Positions 48,951-61,574 of a DNA stretch of 64,000 nt are shown piece by piece. A program made the translations under genes and the position numbers. This DNA comes from Warburgia ugandensis (taxonomy: Eukaryota; Streptophyta; Magnoliopsida; Canellales; Canellaceae): NCBI GenBank assembly GCA_035236585.1, contig CP141139.1:16756990-16820989 (forward strand). Direction: 5' to 3'. The number at the start of each line of letters is the position of its first letter. Position 1 is the first letter of the stretch. A model generated the notes under the pieces. That model ran no database searches. It was not told where the DNA came from and saw only the letters and a program-made list of their open reading frames with translations.

Positions 48951-49623
48951 ATAGTCATCCAATATATTTTATTCAGATTGCGAGTATATACGCTACAGAG
49001 CTGGCGTAGAAAATTCTTTATTAGCAGTCAACGAGGCTCCAAAATGGAAAAAGTAGGTGACTGTTAGGCTCATGACAACTACTGTCCGGTCCCTACAGGG
49101 ACCTTGTTGGCGTAATCTACGTTGTTGATCTAATTAGCGGACCGCTTGTCTGTCTGAGTACCATTGATTTCATCTTTTACTGGATGATCTAGTCACCTGA
49201 TCCGAAGTTTTATTTATTTTATTTTTTTCTTTTTGGTTTTAAAGGCTAATTCCAAAACCAAATTTATTGATTATAGGAAGGTAGTCATTACAATTGTGTA
49301 TAGACTTTTCCTACACTATCATCGTCAATAATACAACACAGATCATCATGTGCAGAAAAATCGAGATCAAAATAACCTTTTATTGGATAATCTCTCATTG
49401 AAAAATGTCAGCTGCTGGATTTGTCTCCTTTCAAGAATAGGAATATAAAGAGCGCTCATTGTCAAGTAAAAGCTCTTAAATGGTTGTAGCTCAACCATTA
49501 TGGGATCAACCCCGGATAATGACGCATTCACTTGCTTTGAGATAACTAGTTCTTAAACCAAAAAGAGAGTCGATGGAGGAGGAGACCCTGATAAAAGAAA
49601 CAGAAGGTCATTCGGCTCTCTCT

Positions 49624-49807
49624 CAAAGGTAGGCCCGGTGCAAGAAGCTCCTGCCTATACAGGATTCATGGAAGGGGCAGATCACAAGGGCCTGTAGTAC
49701 GCAGCCTTACTTTACATTTGCAAGAAGACGTTTCCATACCTTGAACCCGTGACCTCAAGGTCACACAATGACAACTTTTACTGTTGCGCCAAGGCTCCCC
49801 TTCTGCA
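49624..49807 (-). mobile_element. Au-like SINE with 16-bp target duplication
   Basis: Flanked by TCATTCGGCTCTCTCT (49,608-49,623) and TCATTCAGCTCTCTCT (49,808-49,823), one mismatch. Complete tRNA-like head on the minus strand. Confidence 0.92.
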
Positions 49808-50825
49808 TCATTCAGCTCTCTCTAACTTAGAATATTAACTAATTACGTTTTCACAGAGCTAACTTGAAAGCCCTACTCACATAATAATCAGATCAAGCAG
49901 CTAATTAAACACATTATAAAGTAGTATTTACAGCATCTCTTAACGCATGTTTGGTTAGCACCCTTCCGGGAGAAAAAAGACCTGTTTGGTTAGCTAGAAA
50001 TGCGTGGAATCTGTTTTCAGCTTCCCATGGTCTCCACTGTTTCTTTTGACATGGAAATCTAGTTTTAGATGGAACTCAAACTCTGGTTTTTGAGTAGACC
50101 CATTTCCCCTTCAATCCATAAAATCTCCTTTGAGACGAAATCAAGCAGCTGCTTATTTGATTGGCAGGAAATGGATGAAAATTGATTTCCAGAATTTTCT
50201 GTGGAAAGTGCTTTACTCTTTGAAATTGAATGGAAATCAATTGTGCTTCATTTCCTAACAACCAAAGAGGTTTAGTTTCCTGTAAGAATTGCTTTCATGC
50301 TAACCAAATGGAGACTTGATTAGATTGAAATACATTTTGCTTTGACGAAATTAGAAGAAGACTGCTTTTGCCTAAATATCTTGCTTAACAAGCGAATTGC
50401 AACATATGTCACAATCAGCGATTTGCCATCCCATAAACTAAGCTCAAAGTTCACATGGAATAGCATAATCCCAAGGCATACTATGTTCAAATTAACCCAT
50501 CAGGGCCATCAAAGTGCCCCCAGGTCAATTACCCTAAGCCTAATTGTCCATCTAATGGCCTTCAGATTGACTGGACTGGGTTTGAAGGACAGGAGAATAG
50601 TCTGATTCTTGCATTAATGCTGCTAATTCCCTGCTGACCCATCACTGGACGGTCCTATTCATCCCCTCCCCAAACTTACTATATGATTGTGATTGGCAAA
50701 GCAGCCGAACTTAACAAACATTTAACTGGAAAACGGATTGAACAGAACCAGAGAAGAGTAATTCAACTTAAAATAAGAGAGACGGTAAATCCAGGACGAT
50801 ACCACCTTCACAAACATTCCTCCAG

Positions 50826-51188
50826 TCATGCTTCTGGATCGTCAGCTGCCCTGGCTGGCTTAACAGGATGGCCTACACGGGATACATCTACAGATTTACA
50901 CACCTCAGAAAAAAAGATAGAGAACCAGATGATGATCGGGGTCCCACACAAGACCAGCCCCACAGGTACCATCCAAAGCTGCTTATAGGCTTGATAGAAC
51001 TCCAGACCCCACCAGACCAGCACCAGGGCCCCTAAAATGCTTGTCAGAACAGAGCAGCAACAAGCTGCCAATGTTTCTGCACACCAGCTTCCATGAAAGA
51101 AAATCCTCTCCATGGTAGAAAGAGGCCACATCAAACAAATTCTCTTCTGGGTTTTGCTTGAACCTGCAACGAAATCATCTCTCCTCAT
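50826..51188 (-). CDS. Small two-helix membrane protein of unknown function
   Basis: 120 codons, ATG at 51,188-51,186 (MRRDDF), stop at 50,826. I do not recognise a named family, although conserved uncharacterised plant transmembrane proteins of this layout exist. Seen: a basic N terminus, a Cys-rich stretch (CAETLAACCCSV), a hydrophobic segment at about 43-66 ending GLEFYQAY, a second at about 70-96 (MVPVGLVLCGTPIIIWF), and a hydrophilic tail ending DDPEA. A TTTGTTTCAG acceptor-like site lies just upstream of the ATG on the minus strand, so a 5' UTR intron is possible. The frame extends upstream to 51,257, but the start at 51,188 fits better with that acceptor. Good codon evenness and the helix pattern favour a real gene; function unknown. 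Confidence 0.6.
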   Translation of the reverse strand: MRRDDFVAGSSKTQKRICLMWPLSTMERIFFHGSWCAETLAACCCSVLTSILGALVLVWWGLEFYQAYKQLWMVPVGLVLCGTPIIIWFSIFFSEVCKSVDVSRVGHPVKPARAADDPEA

Positions 51189-51259
51189 TCCTCTGAAACA
51201 AACAGAAACTGAACAACTTCGGCAGAGAATATGCTCACCTAAGACCTGAAAATACATGA

Positions 51260-54200
51260 GAAGGGAAACAGAACCCCAAGATTGCGATCGAATTCTGCCT
51301 GTTTTATGGATGCGAAGGAGGAGGCCCCAATCTCATGACCCTATTTGGGCAGCTATTTAGGTCTGCGTAATCTCTGTGACCCTCTAATAACCAGTTTCAT
51401 ATTAGTCTATTGCCTGGATTTCTTCCTTAGGTACAGTTTTAAGTAAATTGGGGTCTTGGAAACCTAGTTTGGACTATCAAGACCATAGTTTTAGATACTG
51501 GCTAGTCCTGTATTTTGATTTAGTCAACCACATCCTGTTAACTAATTGAATAATTGTTGTCAACATTTTTCATGCTTCATTTTTGGACTTAAAAACGGAC
51601 CAAAAGTAGAAGTGATATCACTTGACATTAAAACAATTCATCATGTAATTATTTGCTTATTGATTACTTATCTTGTAATCTTCCGTTCCATTAGAAAAAG
51701 AGAAAAAATGCCACGACCCTGATCTACGGTTGATTTTGGAAATGAAAAAGCAACCACCAAAACTTCACAGAATGTTCAATCATATAGTAGCAGAGCTCTT
51801 CTTTCCCATTGATGGATCTAAAAGTAGGAAGTTTGAATTAATGGCGGACATCTTTCGTTAATTAAAGGCTGCAGAAAATTGGAAGTGGCAGTCGCAATGT
51901 ATAATCCATCGAATACGAACGTCAAAGATCCTTGTAAAACAATCCCATGCCATTGTCTACAGCGTCACTTAATTTTTAGCTGTCACACTCTTGTTAACTG
52001 TCGATCAGATAAAAGTTGTCTGATTTGCCTTAGGTGTAGAAGATAAAAGATGGTCCGTAAATTCAGTTGGTATCAATTACATCATTGTAAAAAGGGCAGC
52101 CTGTTGCAAGAAGCTTCTACATATGCAGGGTTCAAGGAAGAGGCAGACCACAAGAGTTAATAGTACGAAGTCTTACTTTGTATTTTGCAAGAGGCTGTTT
52201 TCATGCTTTGAACCAGTGACCTCAAGATCACAAGACGACAATTCTACTGCTGTGCCAAGGAATCTGCTGTCTCGACTCAATCTGATCCATGAATCTAACA
52301 TGTTGCCATTATCCGTCTCATTGTTGGCTTGATCAAATAGCCTAATTCATGGAGGCCCATTAAGGGATATACTAGCGAATTGGGCCACAACCATGTGGGT
52401 CGTCTATTTGGGGGTCGACACTTCTCTGGTCTCAATCTACAAACACTTCCACATTTGTGCCCAAAAAGTTGAGGCACGCCGCATGCCTGACGATATTGTC
52501 TGCATTTGGTTTGGACTTTGATTATTTGATAGCTATTTTGACTAGTAGTTCTGATTCAGAAGTTCCTAAAAAACTCTCTTTTAGCTTCTTAACTTCTAAC
52601 TGGAAGAAAAAACTTGTGGACAAAAGTCGTAACAACTCAAAGAGTCTTACTACAACTCACGCTATTCACAAGTAATGTCCTTTTCCTACCCTTCTATCGC
52701 TGGTTCCCTTAATTTCTTCTCTTCCATGAGTTCTTTCAAGTTGGGACGGCACGTTATCTTCTCCCTTGCAAGCAACGAAAGTAACCTGATCGATGAGAAA
52801 GGAATAGGAGAGCAACTGAGTCACTAATGATGGAACAAGTGCCCCATAGATGAATAGTGGAGAGCTCGATAGAAGAGCAAGTTTTCTCTCTCGTTCTCAT
52901 ATACATGCCTACAACATTGGTTCAGGGAAGCCCATTGGTTGTCCTTTGATATTGAAAGAACTTAAATCTATTTGGCTGGATTAGAAATTTTATAGTGTGT
53001 TTGAGGAATTTGCTTTTGTTGTATTTATTGTAAAATATTCTAGAATACAATAAAAACAAGTTTCGCAATGTTTGCTTTCCCAATTTGAAATTAGTTTGAT
53101 TTGGAATTTTCTTCTGACATGCCTTGTTTGGAATATGATGTGATAAAATTTTCATGTCTTAGTTTTTTCAGAAAGGAAAGGACAAGATTTCCCCAATACT
53201 CGTCCGATCATGTCCCATGCTCACCCTTGCTTGTTCATCTGAATTCTCCTACTTGAGAGTTTGGACATGTCGTGGACAAAGATGGAAAAAATTGGACTAT
53301 TCTAGTTATTTCTACCCGTCCATTTTCCATGATTAAAGTACATGTTTCAAGCTACTGGGGCTGGAGTCATCGAATCCACGTGGTTTTTGGACCAGTAAAC
53401 ATAGAAATAAAAGAGATCAGATGAAGAGCTGCTGGGCCCTTCATTTAAATGCGGGGCCCAAAACATATCCTTTGTGTTATTAATGGAAATGATACACACG
53501 AGACCACGGTCCTTTTAGGACTATCACTACACCATTTGAGTTTTTTAGGGTAAAACTACGAGTTTATCCCAACTTTTGTAATCATCTGAACCATTCTTCT
53601 TATGTATGTCTCAAAAATTGCATATTTTTTAATGATCTAACTTTGGATTTCCTGGGCTATTTTGAGAGTCGTCAATTTTGTTATCAACCATTTAAGAACT
53701 CTAGTAGCACAAAAAAGCAGTAGTAAGATCATTGGAAGTATGTCACTTTGGAACGGGCTCGTCTACGGCAAGACTGGAAAATAACGGTTGATATATAAAA
53801 AAGATAGTATTTGGGATGAAAAGTACCACAAAAAGTGTGGCAAATTGTCCTAATAGAAATGCTATTCAAATTGATTTCATGATCCTGGACTATTTCACCC
53901 ATTCGTCTTGTTCTTTAAACAATATTTCTAATTGTTCATATGCTACAATCAAAAGTACATTTTTCCAAAATCCAATATTATCTAATCCACTCAGTTTGGA
54001 GTCCTAATCATCCATAGTTTAAAAAATCAGATCCTATGTTCCTCTTGTTTGAAGTTTCCTTCCTATTGATTGGTCGAAATAAAAAAAAAAAGGAAAAAAA
54101 AAAAAAGCAGCTTCCAAAGCTGAGTGTGGTCATTATTGCTTGTACAACAAATAGTGGAAGAGTCCTGGTATTTTCAAATGCTCAAAGGAGCGTCTTATTT

Positions 54201-55786
54201 TCACACGCTATCTTTCTATGATTTTAAGTATAATTTTTTAGAAGATATAATTTATTCATATTATTTAGAATATCTTATATTACATAAATACCAAAAATTA
54301 CTCCTACTAAATGCCCATTGCCATATGAACTATTGAAACATAAAAATAAAAAGAAATGTATTTTGGAATCACTGGATTGGTAAATTTTTCGTAAATAGGC
54401 TAAATTCAGGACCTCAGATCAAGAGAAATATTTTAGATCAAAGAAAAAATAATAAAAGGGTAGCTTTTGAAAATAAGACGCTCGTTTGAGCGGTTGAACA
54501 TGCTCATAAATGGAAACCAGTAACTGATGGAAGTGTGGACACACCGAATCAGTTGGACGCTGATACAGTGTAAAGTTGCCCCTCCATCAGTCCATGAGAG
54601 ATTGGTTAGCAAGATTCCCACTAATTTGCCCATGCTTGGCTGAATTTCTATCACAGAAGTGTTCCCATGGCTTCGTTATCGTGTAACAGTACTTGTACCA
54701 TGGATAATTTGACTTAACGAATTATGTGCACGGCTTTAACCATGGTAACTCAAAGTAGGACCCACTAAAACATACTGGTAGGTCCCACTTAGGGGTTACT
54801 AGGAGTTTGTGAATCTTCCATCAATTGTACTTGTCTTGTCAGTGCAATTATTGGGATGGGGTCTCTATATGACAAGCTTACATGGCCCACTCTTATGATC
54901 TCACCTGTCTTCTATTTGTTAAACAAATGATGGGTGTGTGTGTCCATACTTTAGGATATAAAAAAATAAAATAAAATACATTGTACCTTCTTTTAGGTTT
55001 GCAGTCTCCTGCCGAGCAGATCCAAATCCTAATAAATGTTCTCTTAAGATCCCAAAAAATTTCGTTACACTTATATTTGGTCTTCCCTTCGAGTCTAGGG
55101 AGAAGAAGAAGACCCACGTCGAACCACACCGTTAAACTTGAGGCATCAAAGGCAAGCCACATGGTTTTGGTTCTATACCAAATGAATATCCTTAACCATC
55201 CTAAACAATGACAGTGGGCGATACTTCACATTTTGCTGGCAAAATCCCTTACAAAGATGTCATGGATGTTAGAGTAACAAATCCAATCTTGCCCACACTA
55301 AGGGCACGTTCATGCCTTTCTTCTTAATTAGTTTTTATGTTTTTGAATACTACAAATAAGTAACAAGACGAAAGAGAATAGACTTGGATGATTTGGACAA
55401 TGTCTAAAGGATATTAAAAATGACACCGATTAAAAAGAGTAAGTTGATCCAGTTTGGAGGCTCTAGAAGGCAAAGGAAACCATGGCACTTGATAAAAGAG
55501 AATGGAGCAACAAGTTAGTGTAACAAACCCCAAATTGGGATAAGACTTTGATGACAACGAGAATGATGATTTATAAAGCACTCACAAATACCCCAAAGAA
55601 GGCAAAAATAAACAAATAAAATGAAGGTATAATTAGAAAGAAAAAAAAGATGAAGAAGAAGAACAATATGCACGCAAACTCTTTGTTCCAGTAGACAAGG
55701 AGAAAATTGGATAATTCCATGCAGATAGCGGTTGTTTGGTCTTTAATAATTTAGCGAAGAGAGAGAAGGTGGGCAGAAGCGCGTAG
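51260..55786. other. Gene-poor interval
   Basis: Apart from the SINE at 52,090-52,262 I see no gene, RNA gene or defined element. Short frames have no family resemblance. AT-rich, with homopolymer A runs near 54,080-54,105. Confidence 0.5.
52090..52262 (-). mobile_element. Au-like SINE, minus strand
   Basis: Full set of family blocks, from AAAAGGGCAGCC through TTTTGCAAGAGGCTG and GTGACCTCAAGATCAC to GTGCCAAGG. No clear target duplication seen. Confidence 0.88.
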
Positions 55787-56135
55787 TTGGCGGAATACAA
55801 GGCTCTCTTGATCTCTTCCTCCAGGCATGGGCAGGAAGATAAATGCACCAGCAGGATATCTGCATCATCGATTCTGCGGGAGGAACCCGCATCATCCACT
55901 CCCTGCTCCCTCGTCTACTTCCTCCACCGTCGTTTTGCTCGTCGCCCTTCCTCCTCTCTTCTGCAACTATCATATAAGAATGCCGCAACTGCAACTGCAA
56001 CCGCATCGCCAGGTTTCCCGCTTGCAAAAACAGGGGCCACGGGAAAAGAAGAAGACGGAATTGCTGCCACAAGACAAGAAGACGACGACGGAAATGCTTC
56101 AAAAACAGGTGTCAGGGCAGAAAAAGAACACGGAA

Positions 56136-56293
56136 ATGAGCGTCCCGAGGAGCACAACGCGAGTTGGAAAGTACGAGATCGGAAAGACTCTGGGCGAAGG
56201 AACTTTTGCCAAGGTGAAACTCGCTCCCGGGGAGAATGTTGCCATTAGTGCTCGTTAAGTGTCAAGTTCTTCGTCACAAGATGGCTGAGCAGC
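56136..56293 (+). pseudogene. Isolated first exon of a CIPK/SnRK3-type protein kinase
   Basis: From ATG 56,136 the frame reads MSVPRSTTRVGKYEIGKTLG, then EGTFAKVKLAPGENVAI, the glycine-rich ATP loop and strand 3 of CBL-interacting kinases. The catalytic lysine after VAI is lost where about two bases are missing (near 56,246-56,248), and the frame stops soon after. In the shifted frame the exon continues VLRHKMAEQ to about 56,293, where a CT-rich tract replaces the usual donor. A few residues before GENVAI (the RNTET-type loop) are also missing. No other kinase exon exists downstream in the window. An upstream open frame from 55,827 is probably former 5' UTR. Broken remnant of a gene or gene fragment. 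Confidence 0.85.
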
Positions 56294-56759
56294 TCTCTCT
56301 CTCCCTCTCCCTCTCTCTGTATTCAGTTTTTGTTGGACTGATGCTCTACTTTTCTGAGTTGGTTGGTTTAACCATCATTTATTGAATGGAGTATTTGGCT
56401 GATCCAATAGATCTCTCGATTGTCTACCAAGCATTTGGCAAGAATCACATAAATTTTATGACAGATTGGATTAGATGAAAATCTTTGACTCCTCTGAGAC
56501 ATAAAAGTGGTATTAAATTCTGTTAATTTAGCCTTTCTCGAAAAAGTTAAAACCTCCTAGTTATCATAGTAACATCCTTAATGTAATCCCAGTTCCTTCT
56601 TATAATCTTGCATCCATTCGAATGAATTTCATCTGTTCATATACAGATTCAGATAGTTGATAAGATATTCCTACCCTTGTATCCATTACTTTCGATTTGA
56701 TTCAGATAACCACTGCTACATATGTGGCTTTTAAAGTCTAGTAAAAAATGATAACAGAA
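56294..56759. other. Interval between kinase remnant and foldback array
   Basis: CT-rich tract at 56,294-56,320, then plain sequence with no open frame or motif I can name. Confidence 0.5.
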
Positions 56760-57180
56760 GTCGGTTAAAAAGCAACCTCTATCTAGCCAACTTCAAAAGT
56801 CAATAACTTTTTAAAGTCATTTATACAAACAACTTTAAATATCAAGGACTTTTGAAGTCGTTTAACTGAACAACTTCAAAAGTGTTGAATTTTTAAAGTC
56901 ATTTAGCACAAACGACTTCAAAACTATGGCACTTTTGGAGTACTTTTGAAGTTGTTTAGTTAAATGCTTCAAAAGTGCCATAGTTTTAAAGTCGTTTGTG
57001 CTAAATGACTTCAAAAGTACTAGATTTTTGAAGTTGTATAGGGCTAAACAACTTCAAAACTATGCAAGCAAAAAAAAGAAGAGACTTTTGAAGTCGTTTA
57101 GCTCTAAATGACTTCAAAAAGTGATTTTTGAAGCCGTTTAGGTCTTTAGGTCTAAATGACTTCAAAGGTCTTTTTTTTTC
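56760..57180. repeat. Palindromic foldback array (ACTTTTGAAGTCGTTTAG motif)
   Basis: The motif ACTTTTGAAGTCGTTTAG and its complement alternate about eight times at 45-55 bp spacing. Within it, 56,898-56,936 and 56,971-57,009 are 39-bp inverted arms with one mismatch around a 34-base loop. Probably a foldback or subterminal transposon segment. Confidence 0.9.
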
Positions 57181-57404
57181 GCTTGTGACATTCCTGTCAT
57201 TACCACCTATATACAATTTAATATTATTCCGTATCTTATAATCTTTATTTACATGAAAAACAAACATACATTTACTTCCATATTGGTTACAAAACATCCA
57301 AATTCATCATTATGCATCTACATCTATCTTGAAAAATCACAAAATGAGAGACCACAATACACATTCACTTCATTTGTAAATCTATACACATTTGCATTTA
57401 CTTT

Positions 57405-57630
57405 CACACTAAGTTACCCTCATTCATTATCCCCTAAAAGTTATAAGTCAATCAATATATTGAAAACCAACTCCCATATTCACTTCACTTACAAGTTCTA
57501 TATTCACTTCATCCATACTCATTTACTCCCATACTCCACACTAAGTTATCCTCATTCATCATACCATAAAAGTTATATAATTCAATGAATATATTAAAAA
57601 CCAACTTCCATATTTACTTCACTTACAACT
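57405..57630. repeat. Tandem duplication, period about 132 bp
   Basis: CACACTAAGTTAYCCTCATT starts at 57,405 and 57,537; both copies continue with AAAAGTTATA, AATATATT and ACCAACT blocks. About 85% similar by eye. Confidence 0.85.
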
Positions 57631-60600
57631 CCCATACTCATTTACTCTCATATTATAAGTTTCAACTAATTCATCGCTTAAGAAATATATATATATATAT
57701 ATAAAAGAAAATAATGAAAACTAAAAGAACACATGCAAATGAATGAAAAAATACTTTATAATGTATTTTACATTTATATAGCTACTCCAAGTATTCTAAT
57801 TAAAACTTAGTATACACTTGGCCCATTTGCTATATATTTCATTGAGGTTTACTTTGGAGAAACTCTTCTTGTTTGCCTAATAAAAAAGCATAGCATCTTG
57901 TAATACAATATATTTAATAAACGCCATAGTCTTTTAACTAGATCCATAAAAAGCTGTAGGAAAATATAAGATTTAAAGAGTAAAAGTGTCGTACCTTTCT
58001 TAAGGCTAAGTTATTAGTGACACTTTTCTAAATTTTTAGCTTGGCACATAATTAAATCTATTTAGTGATTAACATCTCATGCACTTATAGAAATTGATTC
58101 CTGCAGGGGTTGATCTTATGGCTAAGTCGGTCTTGACTTTGTAACCCAACCTTAATGTTGTAAGTTACTTTAATACCAGCTTAACTATTAAAAGAAGAAT
58201 ATATCTCTTATTCTTATATTTCTCCAATTTTGGTCAATCATGAGCTCCCTTCATAACCACTATAATCTTGGGAAAGACTTGGTTTAATTAGTTTGCTTTA
58301 ACTCTAAGCTCAAATGGTGAGCTTGTGAGTAGTATACCTTGAACCATCAATTAATAGATCTTTGAACAAAAATTAGTATGTCATCTATATTCACATAGAG
58401 AAGGACAAAAGGCACTAGCAATCATATTTCTTAATGTTCTCTGAGACTTTTAGACAATAAAGAATGGAAAGTGGAATCGCTACAGCATGAGCCTTAACGT
58501 AGTAAAATCATCTTTGATTTACTAAACTATCATATGTCTAGTTATGACCCTAATCGTATAAGACCATAAAAAATCCACTTGATCATGATTTGGGCATTCT
58601 ATCTGTGATGGAAATGTTTTTTGTGACTATTTTGTGGGATTTATTGATTGAAGAATAATAGAACTTTCAAAAAGAAGTGAAGTGTTATGGAGAGTCATTT
58701 AGAGGATCAAGAATATGTTTTTTCAAGTAAAAAAGATCTTATGTTTCTTCTACATTAATGGTTGATCCCCATTTTTAATTCTTTTGGGGATTATTATCAG
58801 TCTCTTCTTAGTTGTTCATTATTCTTAAACTTATAAATAGACTTATAATATTCCTCTACATTGCATTAGGGGTTTGTAATAACTTTTGATAGTGCTATAA
58901 ATGACATGCAGGTGGAGGTCTCTTTTCCTTCTATGATCAAGATTTTATATACATCTTATTGCAAAGAGGGATTGATCCTCATTTTGTAAAACTAGAACCA
59001 ATATTTAGATGCTCTAAGATAATGTTTGGTGACTGTTAAAGGTAAGAATTAGTTGGGATGATTTCAGAGAAATCTAGTTGAAAATTGATTTCAGTAAATG
59101 AAACATGACCTTTAGATATTATTTTGCTAACCCTAGAATGTTTTATTCAGTACAATAGCTACAAAAATAAAGTATCACCTAGTTGCTATTTATATCACCC
59201 ATTCAATGTTACATCTCTGTAATCAATACTATTAGTAGTGAACCTATGAATCTAGTGATAAAGATAATCATGGTCCCATGTGGAGTAGCAAACTATTTAT
59301 TGTGTCATTAGTTTAGTTTTATGTTTATATATTTATTTCAACTAAGAGCTTTGATTTTGATATTGGTAACATTATTTATTAGTTTTGTATGTCATCTATA
59401 TGCTTGTTTTCAAGTTTTCTTGTTACTATTGGAATTAAGTGTAGAAAACTTATTTCAAATGCAAGAATGATCAAATGAACAATAAAAGTTGTTAAGCTAC
59501 ATAACTATGAACTAGTCTTAAAAGAAAGACAAAGAAACTTGAAAAATGCCTATAAACATGGGTGAAAGACAAATTTTCTTGAGGAAAATTGTGATGAGAC
59601 ATGAAAATAGAAATAATAACAAGGATAAGTTCATAAATATGGACACATAAGTTTCTAATAATTATTTCCTTTGAAAAAAATGTTTCTAATAATTAAAATA
59701 ACAAACTACGAGTAAGATATACATTGAAAGTAAAAATTAAATAAAAAAGGTATATAAAATAAAGAAGAAAAAGCATTACTCTGTATAAGAGATGCATAGA
59801 AATAAAATACTATGTTACCCTATAATCTATCAATAAAAGAAGTAATACTATTTAAAGAACAAAAGAATGAAAAACTAAAGTTTCTACAAAATAAAAGACA
59901 AGTCTCTTAGAATCTTGTTGAGAAAATGTATGTTGATGAATATAAATAATAAATGAATATATTAGTATAGATATCACCTCTAAATACAAAATCCTCAAAT
60001 TTCTCAAGTCAAACATATATTGATTCATGCTCTTAAGCATTTTTCTTCTTCTTTTTTCTTTTTCTTTTGTGGTTGAATGTAGTAGATGTAGACAATATTT
60101 ATGTTTAAGTGCCTAAATTTGTAGCAAAACTCTTTATGCAATGACAAAACCAAGTGAAAAGTGAGGTTCATGGTATTTGTGTGGGAATGACAAACTACAC
60201 TACGTTTTGTTCTTGTATTAGTGGTTTTGATCCATACCGGCTTATACATATAGTGGATGACTTAGTGGATCAACATTTTGGTTGGTATAGATGGATACGC
60301 TTCCTTGTTTTGTGAGCACAATACAGGTCAACATGTTATGCGTAGACATTTTGGCCTTGCTCTACATGTTATATCACGTATACATTCTTGATTGAAACAT
60401 ATACCATGAATAGTAAAAGTTTACTCCACCCATAAATCAACTGAATGGTTCTTCTGACTGGAGCATTGTTGCATTGTTATTCAATACCTATTGAAAAGGA
60501 AATGCTATTTGGAGAACTATTAAATATAGAAATAGATGTAAGCTTGTCCAGGAAACTTCCCATCATTGTTGTCAAACTGTTATATACCAATTTCTCTTTG

Positions 60601-61393
60601 ATCATGATGTTGACATAGGACTCGTTCTATGATGCTTGATTTACATTGCCTCTAGACTATACATCACAATGAGTGTGAAAATTTAGTATATGTAGCTGGT
60701 ATAAGTTCTAAGGACTTCATAGACTCTCTAGTTCAAATAGTTGTTCTAGTTTCTTGCATTTATTTGGTGCGATTTCGTAAATAAATCTTAATGTAGTTAA
60801 ATTTAAGGGCTGCAATGTAGCATGACTTTCGTCATTATAAGGAGATATTTAAAATATGATATATTTATTTTACTAACTAAGGACCTACCTAATGTAATAC
60901 ATTAAGTATAAGAAAATTTCTTCTTTCTATTGGGTATTTTATATTTTACTATAAAATTGGTATGTGATACATGTTACAGTCTAGTTTTGATTCAAAACTT
61001 TGGGATTTTAGAAAGGAATATCTCAGTTTACATAGATACGCTTGAACCACTTAAATTAAGATCTGGGTTTTCTCAAATCTTACCTGTAAGTTACGTTTTT
61101 CATCCTGAGTGAGCTGATCATCTTAGATATTTGATCCAAGCACTCATCTTCTCTGTCGACGGCCTACCAACTATGGCACCAAAACCCTTATTCTTCTCCT
61201 TGCCAGTGTAACACATCTTCTCCGGCGAGCAAGGATACTCTCCAGCAAGAACAGTTGCTCCCCACTTGTCTCTTTCCTCCCTCTACTCCTTCTCCTTCTT
61301 GTTCCAATTCTTCCTCTTCCTCTTTGTTTTTTCCTGTCAGGTTTCCTCTCTTCATGAGTGTCGAGTTGGGGAAGACGATCACTTAAGTAGGGG
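57631..61393. other. AT-rich interval without recognisable gene
   Basis: No coding frame with family resemblance. Around 58,340-58,600 the minus strand faintly recalls a copia RT, too weak to call. At 61,140-61,380 a more GC-rich stretch (with CTCCGGCGAGCAAGG) looks like a decayed 5' exon or UTR, but no product is recognisable; the minus-strand Arg-rich frame there is probably chance. Confidence 0.5.
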
Positions 61394-61524
61394 GGGTGAC
61401 TTTTATAGTCGTTTACAATAAACAACATTAAAATTCGCATACTTTTAAATTCATTTATTGGAAACAACTTTAAAATTCAAGATTTTTAAAGTTGTTTACT
61501 ATAAATGATTTTAAAAGTCACCCG
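61394..61524. mobile_element. Small foldback MITE-like element
   Basis: The left end GGGTGACTTTTATAGTCGTT and the right end, whose complement reads GGGTGACTTTTAAAATCATT, are inverted copies. The interior repeats ACTTTAAA motifs like those at 56,760-57,180, so the two are probably related. Confidence 0.75.
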
Positions 61525-61574
61525 CTCACCTTGTTTGGCATCCCTTATTGAAGCGACCTTCAAAAACTTATGTG

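Noticed and set aside
55787-56248. 153-codon frame overlapping the kinase exon in another frame
   Set aside because: The kinase motifs are in the other frame; this one has no recognisable domain and is a shadow.
58340-58600. Possible copia RT relic on the minus strand
   Set aside because: Only one weak YVNIDDILI-like stretch amid many stops; not enough to call.
61171-61467. Arg-rich 98-codon frame on the minus strand
   Set aside because: Low-complexity composition, no family resemblance; it overlaps a foldback element at one end.
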